Source of the DNA: Selenomonas sp. AB3002
GTDB lineage: Bacteria; Bacillota; Negativicutes; Selenomonadales; Selenomonadaceae
Length of the DNA: 64,000 nucleotides
Assembly (NCBI RefSeq): GCF_000702545.1
Contig: NZ_JNIO01000008.1
Coordinates: 992,001 to 1,056,000 of the forward strand
Direction of reading: 5' to 3'
Under the pieces are notes generated by a model. The model was not told the DNA's origin, made no database searches, and saw only the letters and a list, made by a program, of their open reading frames with translations. This document shows positions 1-8,405 of this stretch, one piece after another. The stretch's first letter is position 1; each line of letters begins with the position of its first letter. The translations under genes and the position numbers were made by a program.

Positions 1-570
1 GTCGAGATACAAAACATCGCCATCAAACGCCTTCCCGCCGATATTCAACGAATCGGTAAACTGCCACATATACCCCTTTATATCGTCACACTGCCCCCAC
101 TGTGCATTCCACACCGCGCACCCCAAAGACCGCCAATCAATATAGTTCTCGAACCAGGACAGGGACGCATATACGCCGCAATCCAGCGGTTTTATTTCGT
201 CAAGAAACGCCCTGCATATAGCGGTTACATTTTCGCGGGAGAAGTCAAAACCGTGGGCTTTTTTATATCCGTCCGCATCTTCCATATCGAACCATACAGG
301 CAATTCTAAAAGCACGCCCGCTTCATCAATGGCCTGTTTGCAGTTCCGCGCTTCCTGCTGTGCCTGCTCGGGATTAAGCGCATACGAATAATGATACGCG
401 CCACACAGCAAGCCCATGTCGTGCGCCCCGTTGACATTACGCACAAAATCTTCATCTATCGCGTAACGCCCGTAAGAACTCCGCACAATCGCGAATTTCA
501 TGCCTGCATCTGCAACCGCTTCCCAATCTACACGACCGTTGTTTTCGCTTACGTCAATGCCATTTGTCAT
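1..570 (-). CDS. Phage endolysin, GH25 lysozyme (3' end outside window)
   Basis: The reverse strand reads MTNGIDVSENNGRVDWEAV from an ATG at 570 and stays open to base 1, so the C-terminus is missing. The GIDVSxxNGxVDW start, a following FAIVRSSYG segment and a later PVWFDMED acidic motif are typical of glycoside hydrolase family 25 muramidases, which cut the glycan of peptidoglycan during phage lysis. About 190 residues of catalytic domain are visible; any cell-wall binding domain would lie off the window. It is the last visible gene of the late operon, directly after the holin-like genes, and its ATG overlaps the stop of the 54-residue gene upstream. Confidence 0.9.
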   Translation of the reverse strand, partial: MTNGIDVSENNGRVDWEAVADAGMKFAIVRSSYGRYAIDEDFVRNVNGAHDMGLLCGAYHYSYALNPEQAQQEARNCKQAIDEAGVLLELPVWFDMEDADGYKKAHGFDFSRENVTAICRAFLDEIKPLDCGVYASLSWFENYIDWRSLGCAVWNAQWGQCDDIKGYMWQFTDSLNIGGKAFDGDVLYLD

Positions 571-731
571 AATTTAGCCCCCTTTTTGTGCTCGACAATC
601 ATTTCATCTTCATCATTAAACCAGAGACGGAAATTATTCGTTTCCGCCCCTGGATAAAACCCCATCACACGCATTCTGCGTTCGAATGTTGTATGTCCCA
701 AATTCCGAAGTTTATCCCACAGTTTTCGCAT
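567..731 (-). CDS. Small phage protein of the lysis region, 54 aa
   Basis: An ORF starting MRKLWDKLRNLG ends in a TGA that overlaps the ATG of the lysozyme gene, the tight coupling expected of a real phage gene. A GAGGGG-type ribosome binding site precedes the ATG. The N-terminal half is basic and the C-terminal half acidic (NDEDEMIVEH). I see no membrane segment or known motif. Function unknown; position suggests an accessory of the lysis module. Confidence 0.6.
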   Translation of the reverse strand: MRKLWDKLRNLGHTTFERRMRVMGFYPGAETNNFRLWFNDEDEMIVEHKKGAKL

Positions 732-733
732 CC

Positions 734-889
734 CTATTTCCCCTCTTTCCCCTCCGTATGCCGCTGTAGATACCCGAGCAAACCGCCCGCCAGGAATGTC
801 TGTAGGTCTTTATCGCTCCCCATAATTATCGCGCCAAAAAACGCCACCAAGACGCCCATGGCTATAATCTTATCTGTGCTCCATGCCAT
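734..889 (-). CDS. Small membrane protein, holin candidate, 51 aa
   Basis: The ORF starts MAWSTDKIIAMG and has one clear hydrophobic stretch (residues about 8-24, IIAMGVLVAFFGAIIMG), a second weakly hydrophobic segment (FLAGGLLGYL) and a charged tail (RHTEGKEGK). Size, hydrophobicity, charged end and position just before the endolysin fit a phage holin. It overlaps the upstream coiled-coil gene by 20 bases. It stops 2 bases before the ATG of the next small gene and supplies that gene's ribosome binding site. Holin function is inferred from context only. Confidence 0.6.
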   Translation of the reverse strand: MAWSTDKIIAMGVLVAFFGAIIMGSDKDLQTFLAGGLLGYLQRHTEGKEGK

Positions 890-1148
890 CGACTTTTCCC
901 TCCAATCGTTCGAGCCTGGAATGGTCTGAACGGGTTCGTTGGTCTAATTCTGCGACCCGCAATTCCAGTTCGTGTCGTCTATCTTCGGCGGTTAATAATT
1001 CCATGCGCAAATCCTTAATAGCATCATTCAAATTTTTGATTGATGTATTAAGCGGCTTTAAAATCGAATATGAAAAAATGCCCCATACGAAACCTAATAA
1101 GAGCGTTACCGATACTGCGTTCTGCAAGATTATTTCCACGTCTATCAC
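870..1148 (-). CDS. Membrane-anchored coiled-coil protein of the lysis region
   Basis: A 92-residue protein starts at a GTG (1148) behind a CAGGGGG ribosome binding site. Residues about 8-30 form a transmembrane segment (AVSVTLLLGFVWGIFSYSIL). Residues 35-90 are charged and heptad-like, as expected of a coiled coil. This single-TM plus coiled-coil layout resembles XhlA-type or DUF2730-like phage lysis accessories. The gene overlaps the end of the upstream tail gene by 101 bases, unusually long. Exact role unknown. Confidence 0.6.
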   Translation of the reverse strand: MIDVEIILQNAVSVTLLLGFVWGIFSYSILKPLNTSIKNLNDAIKDLRMELLTAEDRRHELELRVAELDQRTRSDHSRLERLEGKVDGMEHR

Positions 1149-2928
1149 CCGTTACCCCCTGTGCAGAGGACTTTTTATCTTTTGAGAGTTTCCCTGACCT
1201 CACATCTGCAATTAGGTCATTGATATTTTTTATATTATGTGTTGCACGGCGCAGGTTTTTTACGTATTCAAAATTGATATTAAAGCAGTATCTCTTTAAC
1301 TCCGTTTCCTGGTCTGTTGGTGATGGCTCGTCGGGGTTAATCGCCTTGTTGTCAATCAAGACGCATCCGTAAGGAAAGACGGAATAAACCCACCGATTGT
1401 CGTTAATCTCCCAGAACGCAAGCCGCCCAAAATAAGAAGTCGCGCCCGTGGTTAATTGTGCAAAACCAGATTCGACACTTTCGCAAAATGTATATTTACT
1501 TTCATACGCCCAAAGGCCGATTTGATGCTCAGATTTAATTTCGGCGTTCCCCGTCCAAAGTCTTTCGCGGCGATAACTTCTCACTGCGCCCTCTGTCATA
1601 ACGCTTTTGTCGGGGTTTGTTGTTTCGAGATAACCGCATACATCGGGGTCGATTAAATACTGGATTCTTCGTCCGTTCGCTACTCCCGAAAATGTTCTCC
1701 TAAAATCGGTCATTATTGAGCAATTGTCGGGACAGTTTATCCGCACGACGGGGAACTCTTTTTCGTTTATTTCTGTTACTTCTGCTCCCTGCGCATTCGT
1801 CCATTCTCGCTTCGATATCCCGTTATTTGTGTTTTTATTTACGACTAGCCAGTGTTGCAAAATCTCTATTGCTCCCGTAGATTTTACCCGCAAAACATAA
1901 CACACAATAGGGCAATAAACATGATAATATGACGAAACATCTTTGTATTCTCCTTCGTCCCTATCATATTCCTGGTCGATGGTATGCGGAGAACAAACAC
2001 CCTCGGCAATCGTCAAAATTATCATTTCCCATGCGCCACTATCGTTCGTAAATACAAAATTTAAAACTTGCGTATGCAGATATGATACCCAAATATCAAC
2101 GTTCGTTAATTCTTCTCCCGAATAATTCCCTTCTTGCGAATAGCGTTTCCAAATTTCCGTATCACCTCCGTCGTCATTATACTCTAAATAAATTTCTTTC
2201 AGCTTATCAATCGCAAACTCGAACTGCCCTAAATTCATTTGAGCTATCGGCGTGCCGTTCTGCTTGACTACTAAAATCGGATTATTTGCGACCCACGGAT
2301 TCCCTGTCACCCAATTAAAACCGAAATCATCCGTCCCCTCACTTTGCGTATAATAAAAATTGATAGCAAAAAAACGGAAAGGTCGATTTTTGCCTTGCGG
2401 CGCATCTGCGTTCAACCCATGCCAAGGTGCTTTCTGCGACAAAAATTCTGCCGTGAAAACGCTTGTTTTAGTCACCCGCATATCGAGAAAACAATTCAAG
2501 TCGCCCGCATAATGTTGCGGGATTCCTGCATCTGTTAAATATGCGCAATAAATCGCGTCTTTTGTTGTATACATCCAATTCGCAACAACGCCGCCTTTAC
2601 CATTTATGGGCTTTATTTCGCTAGGCAAATTAAACCACATAATGTCGGGGTACTTCCATTCCGACCACCCGTAGGGCGTGCCATTTTTGCGCAATAAACC
2701 CGCGCCAAATCCATAAAAAAGATACCCCGAAACCCGACTAAAATCTGTCACAGTTTGACGGACGGGAACATGGCCGTAAACGATACGGCCATCCGTCCAA
2801 ACTCTGTCGCCAACTTTTACGGGCAAATTTCCAATCATTCGTAAAAAGCGCCCATCCTCGTCTGTGATGCCGCCACCGCCCACGGAAGCGACGGTAACTG
2901 CCCTCAGATACTCATACCCATTAGACAC
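1048..2928 (-). CDS. Phage tail-end protein of unknown fold, 626 aa
   Basis: The reading frame is open from 3057, but the upstream 76-residue gene runs to 2921. The likely start is therefore the GTG at 2928, which overlaps that stop by 8 bases; start choice is uncertain. The protein is rich in Trp, Tyr, Asn and Gly. An early glycine-rich stretch is followed by GxxLPVKVGDRVWTDGRIVYG, which could be a small beta domain. I see no enzyme motif. Its place between the large LamG tail protein and the lysis genes suggests a distal tail or receptor-binding protein. Its last roughly 33 residues are encoded antiparallel in frame to nothing but in the same DNA as the GTG start of the coiled-coil gene, so the true C-terminus may end in an overlap. 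Confidence 0.55.
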   Translation of the reverse strand: MSNGYEYLRAVTVASVGGGGITDEDGRFLRMIGNLPVKVGDRVWTDGRIVYGHVPVRQTVTDFSRVSGYLFYGFGAGLLRKNGTPYGWSEWKYPDIMWFNLPSEIKPINGKGGVVANWMYTTKDAIYCAYLTDAGIPQHYAGDLNCFLDMRVTKTSVFTAEFLSQKAPWHGLNADAPQGKNRPFRFFAINFYYTQSEGTDDFGFNWVTGNPWVANNPILVVKQNGTPIAQMNLGQFEFAIDKLKEIYLEYNDDGGDTEIWKRYSQEGNYSGEELTNVDIWVSYLHTQVLNFVFTNDSGAWEMIILTIAEGVCSPHTIDQEYDRDEGEYKDVSSYYHVYCPIVCYVLRVKSTGAIEILQHWLVVNKNTNNGISKREWTNAQGAEVTEINEKEFPVVRINCPDNCSIMTDFRRTFSGVANGRRIQYLIDPDVCGYLETTNPDKSVMTEGAVRSYRRERLWTGNAEIKSEHQIGLWAYESKYTFCESVESGFAQLTTGATSYFGRLAFWEINDNRWVYSVFPYGCVLIDNKAINPDEPSPTDQETELKRYCFNINFEYVKNLRRATHNIKNINDLIADVRSGKLSKDKKSSAQGVTGDRRGNNLAERSIGNALIRFRMGHFFIFDFKAA

Positions 2929-3151
2929 CGACAACCACCGCCATTCCGTTATCTGAGATAATACACCAAACCGCGTCGCCATCTTTAAAAAACATATCAA
3001 CGGCAGGGGCAAATGGGAGAACTTTCTCCCCAATAACCACGCTCCCACCGCGCACAATTCCGCGCCGTGCTTTTTGGTTTTTCGTGCGGTCGTAAATGGC
3101 CTGTGATACCAGATTAGACACCGCGTTTTTCATCCTGCTTAAATCCGCCAT
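2921..3151 (-). CDS. Small tail-associated protein, possible OB-fold, 76 aa
   Basis: The ORF starts MADLSRMKNAVSNLV immediately after the large tail protein gene (one base apart). The second half, IVRGGSVVIGEKVLP followed by KDGDAVWCIISDNGMAVVVG, has the alternating hydrophobic pattern of a small beta barrel such as those in phage baseplate or hub proteins. No catalytic motif is visible. It is translationally coupled to the next gene by overlap. Function is inferred from position only. Confidence 0.55.
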   Translation of the reverse strand: MADLSRMKNAVSNLVSQAIYDRTKNQKARRGIVRGGSVVIGEKVLPFAPAVDMFFKDGDAVWCIISDNGMAVVVGV

Positions 3152-6100
3152 TTAATACCACCTCACGATTTCGATTGTCTGTTTATTTCTGATTTTCTCG
3201 TTTACAGTTACCGTATTAGACCGCAAATAATAAATATTTCCGCCCAGGGAAATTTTATCATTGAAATCAATCACGTGCGGATAATCATAAACGTCAACAG
3301 TGATTGATTCTTCGGTTTTGCGGTCGAGCCAAACAATCGCATCCGTCAATGATTTCAGCATGGCTTCACCGTCAACGGGGAACGATGTGTCTATGAGCGT
3401 CACACCGTTTATTGTACGGTTTCCGATTTGCTCTTTATCCTGGTGATGAATAATTCCGTACAATAAATATTTATTGCCATCGCTATCACTGACAACAATT
3501 CCGCCACTACGCCCAGAATTACCCCCGCCTGCAATTTGATTTTGCTGATACGGCGTTATACGGTCATCAAAATTAGAATTAGTGACGACGCCACCAATAA
3601 CGCCGTCGTCGTCGGTGCTATAAACGTGCGCTTGAGTATAGCTTACGGGCTCGTGAGTTGTAACGACCTTATCGACCAATTCACCGCCGCTATACGTTTC
3701 CGCCGTCTCCTTATGCAAGAATTTTTGCCCATCGCCTTTTGTGATGTATTCATACGTCGTGACGACTTTTTCCTCTCCGTGCTCTACTGTAGTCTCTTTT
3801 ACTAAATTATCATCCTCGTATTTTGCCGTCCCCCCGCCTTCTTCCTCCTCACTTTCTTCGGGTGGGTTATATGGTTCTTCATCGAACTCACTCCATTCTT
3901 TCATGCGTGAAACGACTTCCGTTTTGCTCCACGGGTCGCTCCCCCATGTCATGCGCATGAGCTTTCTTTTTATTGTCGGCTCGGCTAATTTTAAATTATC
4001 CAGAACAATCGTATTTTGTTCCTGCCCGCGCTGAATAACGTAAATAGTTTCGTTTCGCATATACACGTTAATCATTAAATGCGGGATTCGTGAAGTCCAT
4101 CCAAAAAGCTCCGAAATCAATCCAGAATAATTCGAGCCAGATTGTACGGTTGTGCTCATAGTAGATATAAAATCAGTAAACTGTAAAGAAACATTTTTCC
4201 CTAGTTTACTTGCTATTTCCGTAATATGAGCACTTGCGGGCGCGGACGGAATTTTCTCGACTTGTTCCTCATGCGCGGCATTGTATCTGTTAATTTCCGC
4301 TAAATACTCCGCCGTCCACTCAAACTTATTTTCGGGGATTTCATACGCCAACTGCCGATATAATATCTCGTCAACATCGCACGTTAAATGGCAAGATTCC
4401 AAAATGCCTTTTGTCGTCGTTTCCTCCACCCGCCCGCGAATAATATAATCAAGAAATTGCAGATTGACCGCATCCATGATGTTTACGTGAGCCGCATAAA
4501 CAAAAGAAATATTATCCGTCAATTGCTGTTCTTGCATCGAAATAGTGCAACTCTGAATAACCGAATTGTCTACGGGGCGTGGGAAAACTGGCGTGTCGTG
4601 AGACGGTGGATTATACTCTGGCGGTACATACACAGGGACAACAATATTCCGTACAAGATTCCGCTGAATATCAATCGGAATTTCCACCGTGTTAATTATT
4701 ACTCTTTCCGCTGAGAATGTTTCGGTAATGTTTTTATTATAGTCGTCAAGATACCTTTCTGCATCGACCTGCAAATCTACGTTTATAGCATTACCGCAAA
4801 CAATCCTTTCCGCGTCTATTGTATAATTCGCCTGCGCCGTTAATACGCGTTGCGTATCGATATCAAGCGTTAGGGAAATGTCTGGCCAATGCGCATTATC
4901 CGTAAAATCTAACTTGCCGTTCGATATAACGATATTTGAAAATAACGCATAAGGCGCACTATCGAGCAAATAACTCGAATTAAGCACGAGATTTTTGAAC
5001 GGCATTCCCACATGAACAGGGCCGCTATACGAATAAATCAAGCCACCATCATCGGTATAAACTTCGATGATGCCATCGGTGTCGTCAGCTTCCAGATGCA
5101 AAATAATAGTCTGCAATCCATCCGTTTTCGCAACGTTCTCTAGTGTTGCAATAGCTGATGAACCGCCCGCGGCCATAGTGTTGTCTATATCAATATCGTC
5201 CGTATCCCAGAAATCTGTTCTAATTACCGTCGCAAATCTAGTCGAGTATTCATCAATAACAGTCCATTGAGCATCACCATTTTCACGATACACGTCGAAT
5301 TTTATCCAAACTCTGTCGGTATCGGGGATAGGAAAAGTCCCTTTTGTTTTCTCAAACTGCGTAAAGGCTACGCCAGTTTTACTTTTACTGACGGGGAGGT
5401 TGTTATATTGTTTGGCGTTTGATGTATTCAGCAACCCTTCAAGCAAACCTACATTTTCATAACGCCAGATTTCCTCGTCGGTAATATTTCTTTGCGCATC
5501 GAAATACACAACAACAGCGTTCTGAAGCAATCTTTCAGCATCAAAACTAACCGATAAATCTGCACAAATATCGCGCTCAACATCAGCCGAAAAAGCGGCG
5601 CTTATAGCTAATACTCTTTCAACATCCGCATAAAAATTCTGCTGGATTGAACCGCCAACAAGCTGTCTTTCGGCATCAAAAGACAGTAACAGACTTTTTA
5701 AAATTTCGCGCTGTGCATCTGCTGAGAAGCTAACAGATATATCGGCAGAAACGTTATCATAAAACCAGAGCGGATTATTCGAAATAATGACATTAGAAAA
5801 TAAGTCTGCGTCACCACTGTCAACGCCAGAAACAATGTCAATTTTAGAAAAAGGAATCCCGCCGTTTACTGCGCCATTAAAAGAATACACAAGCCCGTCA
5901 ACATCCGAGAACAATTCAATAATTCCGTTTGTTGAATCGGCCTTCATGTGCAAAATAAACGTGCGAAGGGTGTCGTCAATTTCAACCGACATTGACACAT
6001 CCGCAATAATGCCGTAACTGTTCCCGTCGTAGTTAACAAACCGAATAACCGTGCCAGGGGTATAGTTACACAATGCGAGAATCCCGACGACTATAGCTGA

Positions 6101-7642
6101 ATTGCTTTGGTAATTTGTGTAATCAAGAATTTTCCATCCGTAGGATTGTGAATAAACGTCGAATTTTATCCAGATTTCCGCTGTTCCCGTGGCAATATCA
6201 AACAGCGCTATATTTTCCGTCGTCTGATAAAACGCCGAACCTGTTTTGCTTTGAGTTTGCGGAAGGTTGTCCACCTGTACGGCGGTGTTAGTATTAATTA
6301 AATCTGTAATCGTACCCGCGTTTTCATACTGCCATAAAGTCGCGGGAATTTTTGGCATTCGGATAGCGTCAAATTTTAAATAAAGAAATGTCTCGTTAAA
6401 CCACAACGGCGAATTTGAAATTTCAATGCTCGAAAAAAATGTTCCGCTACCGTCTGATTGCAAATATAAATTGCCGAAATTCGTGCCGCTATTAACTTCC
6501 CCTGTATACGCGTACAACAAGCCGCCATTGTCCGTGTATGCTTCGATTAAGCCGTTCGTCGAATCGGCTTTCATGTGCAGGATGATTGTCTGAAGCGAAT
6601 TGATTTTTGCCAAGTTTGACCAATAATACACATTCGTACTACGGTTAAAAAACGAAATGCGGCCATCCGTCTGAGCAGTAATACCCGTAGCGTTCCCGCT
6701 ACCCGTAGAAATGTCATACGCCCGCCAACGGTTCACCCCATCAAAATAAACATCGAATTTAATCCAGACTTCTTTCGACGCGGGCACATCAAAAATTTTC
6801 GTCTGCGTGGTCTGATAAAATGCCTTGCCCGTCCTGCTTTTAGTCGCTGGTAAATCTGTTAATTGCACCGCCGTGGTTGTATTTATCAGCGTATCAATTT
6901 CCCCGATATTTTCATAATGCCACTCGCTAGCAGGGATTTTTGCCCGTCTAATAACGTCGGGGTAAAACTCAATAATATTATAAAAAGATGCATCAGGTGG
7001 CGTGAAATTACTGCCTGATGTCCATAAATCAACGCCATCATAAATGCGGAATTCGTCAATTGAACCAATTAGCCCTTGATTTCCATTCGGCAGTGCGCCG
7101 ATGACAATATCGAATTCATCTCTATTATATTTTGGAATATTGTATAATCTTCCGACCTTGCCATTTACACAGAGATATAAAGACGCACTACCGTATGTAT
7201 CTGGGTTATAAACCAAAGCTACGTGAACCCTAGTATTTATTCCTGGTTCAGTATTATCAACATTGTAGCCGTAATCCTGCGAACAATCTGCATAACTATT
7301 TGCCCACAAATTAAAGAGAGACGAATTATTTGCGGACTTGCGTACAGATGCTAGAAAATAACCATTTGTAGGATTAATAATCGAAAACAATCTAGCATTA
7401 TTGGGAGATGAAGAATCAACACGAGCAATACAATCAATCGTAAAAGGTCTTCCGCCTAATTCCACGCCCGACAATTTAATAAAGCTATTTCCGTCCAATT
7501 GCAACGCCTTGCCACTAATCGCATTTGTAGCGGAAATAGTGGGGTTCCCCGTTGATGCCCACTGGTTATCGGCAATAAAATCTTTTGTTGCCGATTCGTC
7601 AAATCTAAGCCATGACCGCAGATATTTATTGCCGATATCCAT
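3152..7642 (-). CDS. Large tail protein with LamG-like domain and internal repeats, 1496 aa
   Basis: Residues about 1-205 look like a concanavalin/LamG domain (LQLDGNSFIKLSG, FTIDCIARVDS, GSIDEFRIYDG). Three long internal repeats of roughly 190 residues begin near residues 240 (WHYENIGEIDTLINT), 437 (WQYENAGTITDLINT) and 729 (WRYENVGLLEGLLNT), each with a WIKFDVY motif and an IILHMKADSTNGIIE-type strand. Between and after them lie arrays of a short motif, F-x-A-[DE]-x-[ER]-R (FDAER, FSADVER, FDAQR). The last 500 residues differ, with an acidic PEESEEEEGGG linker. The layout fits a host-contact tail fibre or tail-tip protein. LamG domains commonly bind glycans, so receptor binding is a reasonable inference. 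Confidence 0.7.
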   Translation of the reverse strand: MDIGNKYLRSWLRFDESATKDFIADNQWASTGNPTISATNAISGKALQLDGNSFIKLSGVELGGRPFTIDCIARVDSSSPNNARLFSIINPTNGYFLASVRKSANNSSLFNLWANSYADCSQDYGYNVDNTEPGINTRVHVALVYNPDTYGSASLYLCVNGKVGRLYNIPKYNRDEFDIVIGALPNGNQGLIGSIDEFRIYDGVDLWTSGSNFTPPDASFYNIIEFYPDVIRRAKIPASEWHYENIGEIDTLINTTTAVQLTDLPATKSRTGKAFYQTTQTKIFDVPASKEVWIKFDVYFDGVNRWRAYDISTGSGNATGITAQTDGRISFFNRSTNVYYWSNLAKINSLQTIILHMKADSTNGLIEAYTDNGGLLYAYTGEVNSGTNFGNLYLQSDGSGTFFSSIEISNSPLWFNETFLYLKFDAIRMPKIPATLWQYENAGTITDLINTNTAVQVDNLPQTQSKTGSAFYQTTENIALFDIATGTAEIWIKFDVYSQSYGWKILDYTNYQSNSAIVVGILALCNYTPGTVIRFVNYDGNSYGIIADVSMSVEIDDTLRTFILHMKADSTNGIIELFSDVDGLVYSFNGAVNGGIPFSKIDIVSGVDSGDADLFSNVIISNNPLWFYDNVSADISVSFSADAQREILKSLLLSFDAERQLVGGSIQQNFYADVERVLAISAAFSADVERDICADLSVSFDAERLLQNAVVVYFDAQRNITDEEIWRYENVGLLEGLLNTSNAKQYNNLPVSKSKTGVAFTQFEKTKGTFPIPDTDRVWIKFDVYRENGDAQWTVIDEYSTRFATVIRTDFWDTDDIDIDNTMAAGGSSAIATLENVAKTDGLQTIILHLEADDTDGIIEVYTDDGGLIYSYSGPVHVGMPFKNLVLNSSYLLDSAPYALFSNIVISNGKLDFTDNAHWPDISLTLDIDTQRVLTAQANYTIDAERIVCGNAINVDLQVDAERYLDDYNKNITETFSAERVIINTVEIPIDIQRNLVRNIVVPVYVPPEYNPPSHDTPVFPRPVDNSVIQSCTISMQEQQLTDNISFVYAAHVNIMDAVNLQFLDYIIRGRVEETTTKGILESCHLTCDVDEILYRQLAYEIPENKFEWTAEYLAEINRYNAAHEEQVEKIPSAPASAHITEIASKLGKNVSLQFTDFISTMSTTVQSGSNYSGLISELFGWTSRIPHLMINVYMRNETIYVIQRGQEQNTIVLDNLKLAEPTIKRKLMRMTWGSDPWSKTEVVSRMKEWSEFDEEPYNPPEESEEEEGGGTAKYEDDNLVKETTVEHGEEKVVTTYEYITKGDGQKFLHKETAETYSGGELVDKVVTTHEPVSYTQAHVYSTDDDGVIGGVVTNSNFDDRITPYQQNQIAGGGNSGRSGGIVVSDSDGNKYLLYGIIHHQDKEQIGNRTINGVTLIDTSFPVDGEAMLKSLTDAIVWLDRKTEESITVDVYDYPHVIDFNDKISLGGNIYYLRSNTVTVNEKIRNKQTIEIVRWY

Positions 7643-7657
7643 ACCAACACCGCCTTA

Positions 7658-8053
7658 TTATACTGCCGTAATTGTCGCCGTTACTGCAAGGCTAACGCTT
7701 CTATCTGTGCCAGGATTCTCGGTACTTGCGCTGGATGCCTGCGCCCAAAAAATCGTATTTGTCGTGCCGATAGCCGACGTAATAGTAATACTGTCTGCAT
7801 ACGTGCCATTCTCCGTCAAGCACAGTTTCCAGCGGTCATTCGTGTCGCCGCTATCTGCAATAGTTGTATCGCCAACGGTGGTATATCCCGTCTCGCAACG
7901 AATCGCCAGCTTAACCTTTTTTGTTTCGGCTTCGGACGCATTTAGCGCGACAGTGATAGGCTCGGTGTAAGTCCCACCCGTGGAAACTGCCGTGCCATCA
8001 GTGCCCGCCGCCGTGGGGTTGCCTTTGTAGATGTTAATATAAGCGTTTGACAT
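7658..8053 (-). CDS. Probable phage tail protein, Thr/Ala-rich, 131 aa
   Basis: The ATG at 8053 (MSNAYINIYKGNPTAAG) is preceded by a GGAGGG ribosome binding site, so it is preferred over an in-frame ATG 15 bases upstream. The protein is small, very rich in Thr, Ala, Ser and Gly, and beta-like (TEPITVALNASEAE, KVKLAIRCETGYTT), ending SVSLAVTATITAV. It resembles Ig-like or fibre-tip adhesin modules in composition. It lies between two tail genes and is probably a structural component; no specific family recognised. Confidence 0.55.
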   Translation of the reverse strand: MSNAYINIYKGNPTAAGTDGTAVSTGGTYTEPITVALNASEAETKKVKLAIRCETGYTTVGDTTIADSGDTNDRWKLCLTENGTYADSITITSAIGTTNTIFWAQASSASTENPGTDRSVSLAVTATITAV

Positions 8054-8055
8054 TT

Positions 8056-8391
8056 TTAAACCCTCCAAACCTCAAAGTCGAGTAACACATAATCTTTAAA
8101 CCGTGGGAAATATTTATAAGAGCGCAAAACAAGTCGCACATCTTGCCAAATTGCCCCCGATTCATCCGTGAAATTTACAAGCGTTCTGGATTCCCAAAGG
8201 GAATATATAGCCGCCGCATTGTCCCACGAAAACAACGCCGAAACTGTGATGGAATCACCGCTCGAAATATGACCGTAATCCTGTACGGTATTCCCGCCAA
8301 TGAGCGGAATTTTTTCGATTCTATCGTCAAAATTTATCATGCAACTTTCGGGCGAGCGATAGCTTTCTATCTCGTTAATTTTAATTTTCAT
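8056..8391 (-). CDS. Probable phage distal-tail region protein, 111 aa
   Basis: The ORF begins MKIKINEIESYRSPESC. It contains IPLIGGNTVQDYGHISSGDSI and ends LLDFEVWRV. It lies directly downstream of the tape measure gene, where siphophages encode distal tail proteins. The beta-rich pattern (DSITVSALFSW, VRLVLRSYKYF) is compatible with a small tail-tip or tail-terminator fold. No catalytic motif is visible. Assignment rests on gene order. Confidence 0.55.
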   Translation of the reverse strand: MKIKINEIESYRSPESCMINFDDRIEKIPLIGGNTVQDYGHISSGDSITVSALFSWDNAAAIYSLWESRTLVNFTDESGAIWQDVRLVLRSYKYFPRFKDYVLLDFEVWRV

Positions 8392-8405
8392 AGTTATCGC
8401 CCCCC

